Shown: positions 35,714 through 45,093 of the stretch, piece after piece
Layout of the letters: each line of letters starts with the position of its first letter
Numbering within the stretch: position 1 is the stretch's first letter
NCBI GenBank assembly: GCA_002011075.2
Contig: MTMA02000006.1
Location: 767,261 to 831,260, forward strand
Direction: 5' to 3'
DNA: 64,000 nucleotides
Origin: Candidatus Scotarchaeum otlingeri
GTDB lineage: Archaea; Thermoproteota; Nitrososphaeria; Geothermarchaeales; JDFR-13
Translations under genes and position numbers: made by a program
Notes under the pieces: generated by a model
Told to the model about the DNA's origin: nothing
Databases searched by the model: none
The model's input: the letters and a program-made list of their open reading frames with translations, nothing else

Positions 35714-36792
35714 CTTTTACCCTCCTCCTTTCTCGAATAAAAAGCCTCTATAGGAATACCTGCTACCTCCGATATAACTTCATTTATGGCCTCCCTCAAA
35801 TCCCACGTCAATACGGCGTTTTGATGACTTCCAAATAAAGGATAGGGGTATCCACCTCCCAATATACTTGTTAATAAAACTACTTTGTGGATATCAATTA
35901 TATTATCGACTCCAGATGGAAACTCTATTCTCAGTATATTTTTCTCACCCGTCTTGAGATAGAACATATTTATTTCTAAGCCCGTTTCGATATGTGGCTC
36001 TGAGTATACTCTGAACAGTGGCGACCTGTCTCCCACATCGAGAACGGAGTTCATCAAGAACTTATCAGGTATCCATGGATATTCACCCTCCTTCAATACC
36101 TCTGTGTCTATCATTCCCCTCATTATATCTACAGATTTAGTATAAAATATTCCTAATGGCACAACATTGTTATCTAATGCATCGTCTATATATGCCTTTA
36201 GAGATTCAGCATATAGTTTCCTCTCATCTATACTCCATGACATTGTAAAACCTATATTAAAGGACTCGTCTAACATAAGATATCTCTTTTCACCTACTAA
36301 CCTATTTATCAAAGCTTGTATGACCTGTGCCTCATTTCTTTTCATCCAGACACGTTCGCCGATATCATAATAATCATGTGGTTCCCCGATAAATACAGTA
36401 TTATCTTCTGCCCCGCTAAAATCATCATAATTCATATACCAACTTCCAACATTATGTATCCTAAACGGGATATAAGCATGGGCACCTAAATCATGGCTAC
36501 TACTATCTACTGAACCTACAGAGAATTTATTTGACGATAGCAATTCAATTGCTTTAGAATAACTCGGTAGTGCACTATACACCTTATATACTCTTATTTC
36601 CTCAATTGGATATGCAGCCGTGGAGAATCTACTCCTAACTTTCTTGTCATATAGCTCCATATCGAAGAATCTGGATATTATCTCCTTAACCTCATTCATA
36701 CTAAGTATCTTGGCAAATTTTCCCGATGCTTTTCTAATTTCACGAAGGATCTTTATATTTTTATCTCTATTTTCGACCCATTTAGGTAACAT
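35698..36792 (-). CDS. nurA: NurA 5'-3' nuclease
   Basis: About 364-residue NurA, the nuclease that works with HerA, Mre11 and Rad50. The first catalytic block is GSVDSSSHDLGA (two Asp), further acidic positions are in RYLMLDESFNIG and LDVGDRSPLF, and a late VLLTSILGGGYPYPLFGSHQNAVL block is typical. The longest frame starts at a TTG at 36843 and would add a hydrophobic stretch unlike NurA, so I chose the ATG at 36792; neither start has a clear ribosome site. It overlaps the HAS-barrel gene by 16 bases. Confidence 0.88.
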   Translation of the reverse strand: MLPKWVENRDKNIKILREIRKASGKFAKILSMNEVKEIISRFFDMELYDKKVRSRFSTAAYPIEEIRVYKVYSALPSYSKAIELLSSNKFSVGSVDSSSHDLGAHAYIPFRIHNVGSWYMNYDDFSGAEDNTVFIGEPHDYYDIGERVWMKRNEAQVIQALINRLVGEKRYLMLDESFNIGFTMSWSIDERKLYAESLKAYIDDALDNNVVPLGIFYTKSVDIMRGMIDTEVLKEGEYPWIPDKFLMNSVLDVGDRSPLFRVYSEPHIETGLEINMFYLKTGEKNILRIEFPSGVDNIIDIHKVVLLTSILGGGYPYPLFGSHQNAVLTWDLREAINEVISEVAGIPIEAFYSRKEEGKRWPIA

Positions 36793-36845
36793 CCCAAAAA
36801 ATATTGAAAGATAAATTATTAAAGGCTGGATAATAAACCACAAAT

Positions 36846-38054
36846 CTATTTTTTCAGATAGACGGGAATTTTATATATAGTCTTTAAGATATTTCTATAT
36901 ATCTCAAGCTTATCCCTAAATATAGATCTATTTGTAACTAATGTGATTCCTCCCCTATGGATATGGATATCTATATAATCATCTATATTCATAAACTGTG
37001 CTAGCTCCTTGATAGCACTATAGTTAGGATCACTAATATTATCAAGATCCCCACATGGTCCCCACTTGCAGATTCTGCACCCTAATTTATGGCTTATTAT
37101 ATTTGCCGAGCACGCGGCTGGATATACATTAAACCCCATGTCAAGCAACCGTCTCTTAATATTCGACTTCAAATCTGATAGGTCGATATATTTTTGCCTA
37201 TTATCTATCTTAGATGAGATTCTTGACTTTATCATATCTACATCCATTACTCTGGATAGATTGTTGATAATTCGCAGGGTTATCCTCAATCCCCCTAATA
37301 CGATCCCAATATCTCTACCTACTAATTCACTGGTGATATCCATGAATTCATGGTCTGTAATACCGGGTATAATGGGGCGGAGAAATAGAGAGGGATAAAA
37401 CCCTTCTCTAGCCAGGTTCAGCAAGAATCCTATCCTTTTTTCTACGGGTGGAGCGGATGGCTCCAATACACTAGATGAGCCATAAGCTACTATCGATACC
37501 AAAATACTCAATTCTGGATCGAGATCATATAGAGCCTTAATATCATCAGTATCTAATATGTATTTAGTTGAGATTTGAACAGGATTATTTACTAATTCCC
37601 TCATTCTCGATATAAAGGTAAAAGTAAGTTCTCTCGCTTTTGGTATGAATGGCTCGGTAACCGATCCCATGGCTAAAAGAGTACCTTCTCTACCCGGTAC
37701 GAAATATGGATTACTAATCACAGCATATAGTAATTCATCTACATTCAGAGGGTATCTCTTGAATCCAGATGGGAAGCCCATATCATAGATATAACAGTAG
37801 AGACAGCCGATAGGACATCCGACACCTGTATGAACAGTTAGCCCACATGCTCTCGGTCTTCTTCTATGATGTCCATCCATTAAAGCATGTTCTATCCCTT
37901 TTTCACCTATAGTATATCCAAGATTCCTTAATACCTTCTCTTTAATATCGAAATATCGCCTTATAAGATCCATCCAATTGATATAATTAATTATTCTATT
38001 TAAAATCAAAAGCATAGAATGAAATTCATACTTCTTATCTCTATAATGAATCAT
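36846..38054 (-). CDS. Radical SAM protein heading the DNA-repair operon
   Basis: 402-residue radical SAM enzyme. The cluster motif is VGCPIGCLYCYIYDMGF (CxxxCxxC, near residue 82), preceded by RRRPRACGLTVHTG, and a carboxy-terminal set of cysteines (LGCRICKWGPCGDL near residue 340) could hold a second cluster. The pattern resembles the spore-photolyase-like (SplB-related) group, but I cannot name its substrate. It is the first gene of the operon with nurA 2 to 54 bases behind, and a TATA-like AGTATATTAATAG about 26 bases before its ATG suggests a leaderless start. Confidence 0.78.
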   Translation of the reverse strand: MIHYRDKKYEFHSMLLILNRIINYINWMDLIRRYFDIKEKVLRNLGYTIGEKGIEHALMDGHHRRRPRACGLTVHTGVGCPIGCLYCYIYDMGFPSGFKRYPLNVDELLYAVISNPYFVPGREGTLLAMGSVTEPFIPKARELTFTFISRMRELVNNPVQISTKYILDTDDIKALYDLDPELSILVSIVAYGSSSVLEPSAPPVEKRIGFLLNLAREGFYPSLFLRPIIPGITDHEFMDITSELVGRDIGIVLGGLRITLRIINNLSRVMDVDMIKSRISSKIDNRQKYIDLSDLKSNIKRRLLDMGFNVYPAACSANIISHKLGCRICKWGPCGDLDNISDPNYSAIKELAQFMNIDDYIDIHIHRGGITLVTNRSIFRDKLEIYRNILKTIYKIPVYLKK

Positions 38055-38118
38055 TTAAAAACTTTTTATTCTATTAATATACTTAATTCATATAGAAAAT
38101 AATAGGTGTTTATGGATA

Positions 38119-38673
38119 ATGAGTCAAGAAAATATAACGTGTCCGTCATGTGGATATATGAATCCTTCAAGCGCTAGATTCTGCATAAACTGTGGTGCAC
38201 GTATACAAATGGAGGCTGCTGTGCCACCCACAGCACCGACTCCTCCACCATCGTATCCCCCGCCTGAGCAGGCGATACCTGCGCCGCCTCCAAAGCCTGC
38301 GGTAATATATCGTCCACTAGGTGATTCTGATAAAGAATTACTCAAATATCTATATCTAATCACTGTAGTAGTGCTCATATTAGATCTGTTTCTTAATAGA
38401 TACATCTCTATAATTTTAATAGCACTTCCCCTAATGTCACCATATTTAGCCTCAGTTCTCCTTTATGCTATCTCATTATATTGGATAGTAAATAATCGTC
38501 CTGTAACTCGAAGTTTCAAAGCCATACTTATAGCCGCCCCGATTTTAGGAGCCATAGGTACATTGATACCCTACATACTTGGCTTGACAACAGGTACACT
38601 TGCCTACTCTCCGATATGGCTAGTAAACCTGATAATTCTATATAAGGTATATAGCTTATCCAAAGCCTACTAA
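38119..38673 (+). CDS. Zinc-ribbon, proline-rich membrane protein
   Basis: 184-residue protein with three parts. Residues 8-27 form a double-CxxC zinc ribbon (CPSCGYMNPSSARFCINCG). Residues 36-63 are rich in Pro and Ala and likely to be disordered. From about residue 75 there are four hydrophobic segments. Zinc-ribbon membrane proteins of this kind are common in archaea, but their roles are unknown. It stands alone in direction between the divergent radical SAM gene and the convergent MIP18-family gene. Confidence 0.75.
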   Translation: MSQENITCPSCGYMNPSSARFCINCGARIQMEAAVPPTAPTPPPSYPPPEQAIPAPPPKPAVIYRPLGDSDKELLKYLYLITVVVLILDLFLNRYISIILIALPLMSPYLASVLLYAISLYWIVNNRPVTRSFKAILIAAPILGAIGTLIPYILGLTTGTLAYSPIWLVNLIILYKVYSLSKAY

Positions 38674-38699
38674 CTATACCTAATCTTATTCTATATTAG

Positions 38700-38999
38700 C
38701 TATATTAGGCCAAGCATAGCCTTGGCTTTTGGAGACATCCTATCAGGAGTCCATGGCGGGTCCCATACAAATTCGACCTGAACATCATCTACACCTTCTA
38801 ACTCTCTTAATGCCTGCTTTACCATCTCCTCTATTAGAGAATAGACTGGACAACCTGGAGCTGTTAGAGTCATCTTTATATGTACTTTTCCATCTTGTAT
38901 ATTAATATCATATATCAAGCCCAAATCGACGATATTAATCGGTATCTCAGGATCGTACACCCCAGTGAGTTTCTCCAATATTTCTTCTTTTGAAACCAT
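38700..38999 (-). CDS. MIP18-family (DUF59) iron-sulfur assembly protein, SufT-like
   Basis: 99-residue single-domain MIP18/DUF59 protein. Family features are VYDPEIPINIVDLGLIYDI, then TLTAPGCPVYSLIEEMV with the conserved Cys, and VEFVWDPPWTPDRMS with the DPPW motif. Relatives (SufT, PaaD, human CIAO2) help deliver iron-sulfur clusters. It lies alone, but the window also holds IscU and many Fe-S enzymes (fumarase, SdhB, radical SAM proteins, ferredoxin) that would need it. Confidence 0.9.
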   Translation of the reverse strand: MVSKEEILEKLTGVYDPEIPINIVDLGLIYDINIQDGKVHIKMTLTAPGCPVYSLIEEMVKQALRELEGVDDVQVEFVWDPPWTPDRMSPKAKAMLGLI

Positions 39000-39043
39000 C
39001 TACATCCCCTGAAACATTATCACATATATCTATTGAATAAATC

Positions 39044-39055
39044 GCTATATATATG
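39044..39055 (+). promoter_or_regulatory. TATA box for the surface protease
   Basis: GCTATATATATG is centred about 26 bases before the ATG at 39077, so the mRNA is probably leaderless. Confidence 0.5.
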
Positions 39056-39076
39056 AATTAAACATAATTATTCATA

Positions 39077-42000
39077 ATGATGAAATGTCGGGATAAGATT
39101 TCTCTGACCATTGGAATAACATATAAAGTATTTCTAGGTTTTGTAGCAAAGATATTATTTAATAGATATACTTTGATTTCCACCTTAATAGTACTTTTCT
39201 CCATGGCATCATACCCCGGCTATGCAATATTCTCTAGTATATCTAATGGGAGAGTTATGGTCAATGAATTTATCAAATTAGGTGATGATTATTATATTAA
39301 TAGCAATTTTATAGAGAGATCTGGACCTACCTTGCCACTTATTGGAGATGTGGATGTATGGATTATCTTCGTAGAATTCCAAGATGTTAAACATCTCTCT
39401 AGCACAATTTCCATGAAAAACCTGATGAATAATGTTGCAGACTACTATAGCGAGGCGAGTTTGGAACAGCTAAACATTATATGGAGGTCTGTGGATGGAG
39501 TCGTCTGGTTGACACTTCCTAATACCATGAGTTACTATGGAGACCCCAGTGGGTCCAGCCCAGACGGAAGATACATAGAGTTCATAGAAGATAGTATAGC
39601 TGCTTCGGACCCTTATATTGACTATTCTCAAGTAGACTCCCTATTAATCATACATGCTGGAGATGATGAAGCATCAACAGGCAATCCAAGTGATATATGG
39701 AGTTTCGCTATTATAGGTGGCTATTGGTCCACAGATGAAGGGTCTTTTCAGATAAATATCGGTGTTGGTGCCGAAACAGATCCCTTGGGAGTGATAGCTC
39801 ATGAGCTTGGCCACGTATTCTGGTTACCAGACCTATATGATTATGATGGTGTTAAGGAGTTTATTGGAGCATGGGGGCTTATGGCATATGGATCCTGGAA
39901 TGGCCCTCCAAGCGATCCCGGTCGATACCCTGCACATCCTATCGGATGGAGCAAAATGTATTTGGGATGGTTTCAGGGAAGAATTTATGAGATAAAGTTG
40001 TCTTCCTCTTTTTTCGAGATCAATTTAACTCCTACGGAATATATGGGGAATATATCTTTAATTAAGATCAATCTACCCGACGGCAAATACTTAACGATAG
40101 AAGGACGAGTAAAGACAGGCTATGATAGTTATCTACCTAGCAGTGGAGTTTTAATATCGCTTATAGATGAAGGAAGGCAGAGCGGACGAGGTATAGTTAG
40201 GATAATTGATTCCACGCCGGGAGATAATGATGTAGATAATGGGGCTTGGGCCATCGGTACCACGTATATCAACTCCACTTATAATCTAAGGATAGATATT
40301 TTGAACTTTAAGAATAATGAATTCCTTATCAGAATATACACGGAGTATCAAGCCGGAGAAGCCGTGATTCAAGATTTAAGGTCTACCTATGGCGTTGATG
40401 AAATAGATCTTTTGATTAATAAAAACACCAAATTGATTTATAACTATACGCCGGTCTTATTTAATATAACAGCATTCAACATAGATGCAGGGAATCGAGG
40501 AGCATATTTCTTTGTCAGATTTGTATTCAATACGACGGTCATAACAAGTGATGTTGAGTATGTGGCTAGGGGTACTCAAATCAACTGGATTATATCAGCT
40601 GACGATATAGCCTTGACTACTGGGATATACATATCAAGGGTTGAGTTATGGTGGAATGACGGAGGCGGATATAGAGTTGCTGACAGAGTATATTTCAATG
40701 TTTCGGTAGTAAAATTTCAGTTTGAATATACATATAACCCAAATAGTATCCTGCAAAATCAACTTACAGATCTATATCTAACTATTTATAATACAGGTGA
40801 TGATACTCTATGGAATATTACGTTATCCATAGTCGACTCAGATGGACTAGAGATCTCCCCTACTATAGCGGGATTAGGTGATTTGGCTGTTAATGAATAC
40901 ACGACAATGAGATACTCTATATTTGCGGCTACAACTATAATTCCTGGACAGAAAATTATTCGGATAGCATTATCATATTATGATTTCAGTGGAGGATTCT
41001 GGACGGTTACATTCGATCTTACTATTGAGGTCATTGGCGACATCATAATTATAGATGAGATATATCAGTCTGGGTATAGAGTGGATGTTGGATCTAGCCA
41101 ATTAATTGGTTTTCATGCCACTTTATATTCTACTGGGTCATCTATTGAAGGTGCAAAATTATATGTAAACGGGACTCTATACATTACAAATTCGGATGGT
41201 TGGATTTATATCGAAGTGTTTTCCGACACAGTTGGGATAAAAAAATGGGTTATTACCGCTGCTGAATATGATAATATTACTGATTTCATAATGATTGTGC
41301 CGAACCCAGAAATAATATGGGATAAACTGCTAATCATGGATGCATGGGCATCCGATTATAGGGTAGACGTATCTCGACATGCATATATATGGTTTAATAT
41401 AACATATCTCTATGATGGTACGTCTTTTTCTGATCTTGATGGAGAAGTCTATATAAATGGTTTAAAGGCTTTTTACAATGAGTCTCTCGCGTCTTGGTTT
41501 ATTAATATATCATATGATTCTGTAGGTCATAGAGATTTCACAGTAACGGATATAATTAATATTAGATATAATGTGAGTATTTTTGATTCTCTCATTCCGC
41601 CAGTTAGGGTTGTTTGGGATAAAGTATTAATAACATTATATACTGATGATGACCGTATTGACATAGGTAGCAAAGCAACTATCTATTTCGACGCCATATA
41701 TGAGTATGATGGGCAGAAATTCAACGGCATAATATATTTAAACGATTCATTAATCAAGAAGGAAGTGGGTATATGGAAATTCACTGTGGAAAGCATTGAT
41801 GACCCTCTTTATGGATTGAAATTATTTGAATCTAATATCATTGCAATAATATATGATGCGGTTGTTGTTCAATTATCAGCGGTCGATGATAGAATAGATG
41901 TAGGGTCTACTGCTGAAATAGATATTTATGCATATTACGCCTATGATAAGACTCAATTTACTGGTGATATTTTGCTTAATGATACACTCGTTAAGCAGAC

Positions 42001-42910
42001 TGTCGGTAAGTATACTTTTACCGTCATATGGATCGATGATCCTGTTTATGGCTTATCTAGGTTTATATCAAACGATGTAGCAATCATATTTGATAAGGTT
42101 GTTTTGGAAGTCGATGTATTGAGCCGCAGAGTAAACATAGGTTCCTCGGCCAATATTGTAATAAATGCTTACTATGCCTATGACAAAAGTGAATTTGTAG
42201 GTTCATATCAATTTAATGATTCTATCCGTAAGGAAGTTGTGGGTAAATATAGGTTCATAATCAAAAATATAAACGATCAGAAGTTTGGCCTTACGGTTTT
42301 TGATACAAATGTTTTCGAAGTAATCTTTGATTATGTAGTATTTGAGTTATCGACTAGGTATTCACGGATATCTGTAGGTAGTACAGCCGAGATATATATA
42401 AATGCCTATTATGCCTACGACCATATGCCATTTGTCGGTAGCTATAGACTTAATGATACTCTTACCAAGACAGATATCGGCGAATATACCTATAGAGTAA
42501 TTTTAGAGCGAGATGATCTATATGGACTTACATACTATGTCTCTCAGAGAATTTCGATCATATTTGATAGAATAAATTATGAGATTGATATTGATACATC
42601 AAGACTAGGTGCTTCAAAACTAGTTTTAAGCCTATATTATGACTACGACGGGACAGCTGTAGATAACGCAGAGATCACTGTGAATGGCGTAGAATTCTAT
42701 CAGATTTCTCCAGGTATGTATGAGGCAATTATCCAAGGCTTTACGATTCAGTCAACTCTCCAAATAAGAATAGTTATACCCGGATTCAAAGATTTAGAGA
42801 TACAAAAAAGAATTATTCATACATTACATATCTTGATTGTAGCTGCTATAGCCATAATCTTATCGGGATATCCGATTTATTTATTATACAAGAAATCTGG
42901 AACATCATAA
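39077..42910 (+). CDS. M6-like surface metalloprotease with tandem beta repeats and membrane anchor
   Basis: 1277-residue secreted protein. Residues about 30-55 form a signal peptide. The catalytic zinc site is VIAHELGHVFWLPDLYDYDG near residue 240 (HExxHxxxxxD), followed by GAWGLMAYGSWNG and HPIGWSKMYLGW, as in immune-inhibitor-A-like M6 peptidases. Residues from about 440 to 650 are beta-sandwich-like, and from 655 to 1165 there is a repeat array. A membrane helix near the end (LHILIVAAIAIILSGYPIYLLY) leaves a short basic tail, so the protease is anchored on the outer face. It could turn over S-layer protein or feed on peptides. The nearby HTH_10 gene may respond to it. Confidence 0.85.
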   Translation: MMKCRDKISLTIGITYKVFLGFVAKILFNRYTLISTLIVLFSMASYPGYAIFSSISNGRVMVNEFIKLGDDYYINSNFIERSGPTLPLIGDVDVWIIFVEFQDVKHLSSTISMKNLMNNVADYYSEASLEQLNIIWRSVDGVVWLTLPNTMSYYGDPSGSSPDGRYIEFIEDSIAASDPYIDYSQVDSLLIIHAGDDEASTGNPSDIWSFAIIGGYWSTDEGSFQINIGVGAETDPLGVIAHELGHVFWLPDLYDYDGVKEFIGAWGLMAYGSWNGPPSDPGRYPAHPIGWSKMYLGWFQGRIYEIKLSSSFFEINLTPTEYMGNISLIKINLPDGKYLTIEGRVKTGYDSYLPSSGVLISLIDEGRQSGRGIVRIIDSTPGDNDVDNGAWAIGTTYINSTYNLRIDILNFKNNEFLIRIYTEYQAGEAVIQDLRSTYGVDEIDLLINKNTKLIYNYTPVLFNITAFNIDAGNRGAYFFVRFVFNTTVITSDVEYVARGTQINWIISADDIALTTGIYISRVELWWNDGGGYRVADRVYFNVSVVKFQFEYTYNPNSILQNQLTDLYLTIYNTGDDTLWNITLSIVDSDGLEISPTIAGLGDLAVNEYTTMRYSIFAATTIIPGQKIIRIALSYYDFSGGFWTVTFDLTIEVIGDIIIIDEIYQSGYRVDVGSSQLIGFHATLYSTGSSIEGAKLYVNGTLYITNSDGWIYIEVFSDTVGIKKWVITAAEYDNITDFIMIVPNPEIIWDKLLIMDAWASDYRVDVSRHAYIWFNITYLYDGTSFSDLDGEVYINGLKAFYNESLASWFINISYDSVGHRDFTVTDIINIRYNVSIFDSLIPPVRVVWDKVLITLYTDDDRIDIGSKATIYFDAIYEYDGQKFNGIIYLNDSLIKKEVGIWKFTVESIDDPLYGLKLFESNIIAIIYDAVVVQLSAVDDRIDVGSTAEIDIYAYYAYDKTQFTGDILLNDTLVKQTVGKYTFTVIWIDDPVYGLSRFISNDVAIIFDKVVLEVDVLSRRVNIGSSANIVINAYYAYDKSEFVGSYQFNDSIRKEVVGKYRFIIKNINDQKFGLTVFDTNVFEVIFDYVVFELSTRYSRISVGSTAEIYINAYYAYDHMPFVGSYRLNDTLTKTDIGEYTYRVILERDDLYGLTYYVSQRISIIFDRINYEIDIDTSRLGASKLVLSLYYDYDGTAVDNAEITVNGVEFYQISPGMYEAIIQGFTIQSTLQIRIVIPGFKDLEIQKRIIHTLHILIVAAIAIILSGYPIYLLYKKSGTS
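41604..42568 (+). repeat. Tandem 237-base coding repeats (exact 79-residue period)
   Basis: Within the surface protease, the (W/Y/F)-D anchor at the start of each unit falls at residues 848, 927, 1006, 1085 and 1164, an exact 79-residue spacing. Units share the order D-R-(I/V)-(D/N)-(I/V)-GS, then YYAYD, then an N-D (T/S) turn and a GKY or GEY strand. Two more divergent units precede them at about 660 and 749. The DNA itself has drifted, so the similarity is best seen in protein. Confidence 0.8.
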
Positions 42911-42917
42911 ACATATA

Positions 42918-43577
42918 TTATTCTATCTTGAATGATATTGGTCTTTTGGATGAAAAATACGAGGATATTATTTTTTTCTCTGCTTTCCTCAAAGCCTCAT
43001 TTAATGTCGATGGGGATATGCCCAGAATGTCAGCCAAGGCTCTAAGCGTAATCTTTTTAGGACAATCATAGTACCCTAGATCCAAAGCAGTCTTTATAAT
43101 GGCTTCTTGGCGTAGGGAAATTGGATGCTTCCTTGGGTGTAGCTTGATGTTTTCTATCCTAATATTCCAAGCTTCCTTCTTGATCTTTTTTATAATATAA
43201 TTGATATATCTTCTCTTGCGGACTGACAACAGCATCTCAATGCATCCATCAGCCTTTATGTTCTCACTTTTGAAGCATAGAGAGTCATACTTAAGAATAG
43301 AGTATAACGGACAACCTCTACTTGTGACCTCTAACACCAAAGTACCTTTATGGAACTCACGAATGCGGGCATCAACTACGCTATCCATCAATCTAATTTG
43401 TTCCATGAGAGTATCTATATTAGTGTCTTTATCTAAATATATTTGAACTAGATCTGTAATTACATTTCTCTTAATATCTATCTTATAATTCAATATACGA
43501 ACCACTTTAGAATATCTTCTAAATATAACACCCGTCCAACAATAGGGAACTTTAATATCGATAGCCACATCTATCAT
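42918..43577 (-). CDS. HTH_10 (bacterio-opsin activator type) transcriptional regulator
   Basis: 219-residue regulator. The carboxy terminus is a textbook HTH_10 domain: LRQEAIIKTALDLGYYDCPKKITLRALADILGISPSTLNEALRKAEKKII (about residues 150-205). The amino-terminal 140 residues are a likely sensor domain with several cysteines (PYCW, SRGCPLY, SLCF, DGC) that might bind metal or sense redox state. It is convergent with the surface protease (8-base gap). Its own promoter appears to lie in the 285-base space upstream. Confidence 0.85.
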   Translation of the reverse strand: MIDVAIDIKVPYCWTGVIFRRYSKVVRILNYKIDIKRNVITDLVQIYLDKDTNIDTLMEQIRLMDSVVDARIREFHKGTLVLEVTSRGCPLYSILKYDSLCFKSENIKADGCIEMLLSVRKRRYINYIIKKIKKEAWNIRIENIKLHPRKHPISLRQEAIIKTALDLGYYDCPKKITLRALADILGISPSTLNEALRKAEKKIISSYFSSKRPISFKIE

Positions 43578-43592
43578 TATTAATTCAATTAT

Positions 43593-43760
43593 ATGATGGA
43601 TGCTATATATCGAATGATATATTATACAGAACCATACATATACGGCCCCAAAAAATATAAAATTAATATAAAATTGATTTACCCATTTGATGATATCACA
43701 GAATTCTCAATTTCCACGAGTAAAAGCTGGGAATACATTATCGTGGAAAGTATCAACTAG
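43593..43760 (+). CDS. Possible 55-residue small protein
   Basis: An ATG at 43593 opens 55 codons ending in TAG at 43760, within the 285-base space between the HTH_10 regulator and the dehydrogenase. The product is rich in Tyr and Ile and reads like a protein (IYGPKKYKINIKLIYPFDD in its middle). It overlaps the expected promoter of the HTH_10 gene, has no ribosome site or clear TATA box and contains the 9-bp inverted repeat, so it may be a chance frame or a gene remnant. Confidence 0.22.
   Translation: MMDAIYRMIYYTEPYIYGPKKYKINIKLIYPFDDITEFSISTSKSWEYIIVESIN
43711..43749. repeat. Perfect 9-bp inverted repeat, 21-base spacer
   Basis: TTTCCACGA (43711-43719) and TCGTGGAAA (43741-43749) are exact reverse complements in the space between the HTH_10 gene and the dehydrogenase gene. 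The arms are three helical turns apart centre to centre, which would suit a tetrameric or paired regulator; as RNA they form a hairpin. The rest of the 43578-43862 space shows only AT-rich promoter-like sequence. Confidence 0.45.
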
Positions 43761-43862
43761 AGATAATGATGAGTAGCGAATATAGAGAATTATTTAACTG
43801 GATATAGAAGCTAGTGTATGCTTTAATTTATATATGTAATATCACTTCCATTCCTATGGATA

Positions 43863-45005
43863 TCATAGGTAATCTATATCCCAAATGATTTTTATCCCTC
43901 TTGTCTCCAGCTCTTTGAAGAATTCATCTGGTTCGTAAGCCAATTCAGGTGGCAATACCCCTGGACCGCTAACCTTTCCCTTCCCTATTAATTGTGTACC
44001 GATTGATAATGGAATACCTACATTTTTAAAGTAAGCTCTTTCACCGCCCCACTCTTCCGGATTTGGGTGCCAATTTTTTAGTCTAACTCTTACTTTCTCC
44101 CCGCTTTTCTCTCCATACACATCTACAACCAATCCATATCCCCAAACAGAGGTCTTTCTGGCTTCAGGAGATGATAACAAGAATTTATATATAAAGCTCA
44201 TAGGCTTAACATATACTCCTCCAAAATCAACAGGTTTATTTTGATAGAAACCATAGTATAAAAGTGTCTTTAGCAAATCCATAGTTTCAGTAGGCCATGT
44301 ACCCCTAACAGTAACTCTTTTCACCTCTGGAACTAACATGGGTAAGGTCCAAGTTTCGCTATGAGGAACAATAACAGTGGTGCATCTGCCTATCCACTCA
44401 TGAAATTCGACATCTTTATTTCCCACAAAAGGAGGCGTCTTAATATACTCACCATTTTCATATATAACTCTCTCTTCAGTATCGGGGTCGAATTCCCATA
44501 TTGTAGTGTATAATAATCCCGGTGATGGAGCTGTACATCTATAGGCTGCCCAAAATATTTCTATTTCATCAACTTTATCCAGCAGCTCCACCCCTTTCTT
44601 TGCCATCAAGTTTGTTACGCCGGGTGTGGCCCCTATCCCAGGGACAAAAGTTATTCCTTTCTCCCTGGCGTTGGGATCTAGGCTTAGTTGATATTCGGAT
44701 ATTGCTACATCGACGCCATGCAAACCATGTTCTACCGCTAGTTTTGTAATTAAATCATCATATTTAAATGGCAAGGCATTAGTAACTATATCATAGTTCT
44801 TCATTAGGTTATGTAACTCATCCTCATTCTCCACATCTATTTTGATAGCTTTTACTCTATCATCATTAACTTGCTTCACAAACTCTCTAGCCCGCTCGAT
44901 ATTATAATCTGCTATAACGATCTCATCAAAATCACCATATTGGATAAGGTCTCTAGATGCCTCTATACCAACAGCTCCAACTCCACCCAGAACGATAAGT
45001 TTCAA
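43863..45005 (-). CDS. Saccharopine dehydrogenase/lysine 6-dehydrogenase-family oxidoreductase
   Basis: 380-residue NAD(P)-dependent enzyme of the saccharopine dehydrogenase superfamily. It starts with the dinucleotide fold LIVLGGVGAVGIEASRDL, then VIADYNIERA, NALPFKYDDLITKLAVEHGLHGVDVA, and GIGATPGVTNLMAK, which are characteristic of the group that includes lysine 6-dehydrogenase and carboxynorspermidine dehydrogenase. The substrate is probably an amino acid or polyamine. The TTG at 45005 has GGTGAT seven bases upstream and is preferred to the GTG at 45017. A TATA-like element (minus strand, 45040-45052) precedes it. Confidence 0.85.
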   Translation of the reverse strand: MKLIVLGGVGAVGIEASRDLIQYGDFDEIVIADYNIERAREFVKQVNDDRVKAIKIDVENEDELHNLMKNYDIVTNALPFKYDDLITKLAVEHGLHGVDVAISEYQLSLDPNAREKGITFVPGIGATPGVTNLMAKKGVELLDKVDEIEIFWAAYRCTAPSPGLLYTTIWEFDPDTEERVIYENGEYIKTPPFVGNKDVEFHEWIGRCTTVIVPHSETWTLPMLVPEVKRVTVRGTWPTETMDLLKTLLYYGFYQNKPVDFGGVYVKPMSFIYKFLLSSPEARKTSVWGYGLVVDVYGEKSGEKVRVRLKNWHPNPEEWGGERAYFKNVGIPLSIGTQLIGKGKVSGPGVLPPELAYEPDEFFKELETRGIKIIWDIDYL

Positions 45006-45093
45006 TTCAATCACCACTACTTATGTCATAAACCCATCCTTATAAAATATAACATTATCGATAGAAGAATTAATATTATCTCTAAAAATTAAT

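Noticed and set aside
43593..43763. TGATGA and ATGATGA elements in the gap near the HTH_10 gene as C boxes
   Set aside because: No CTGA D box at suitable distance after either.
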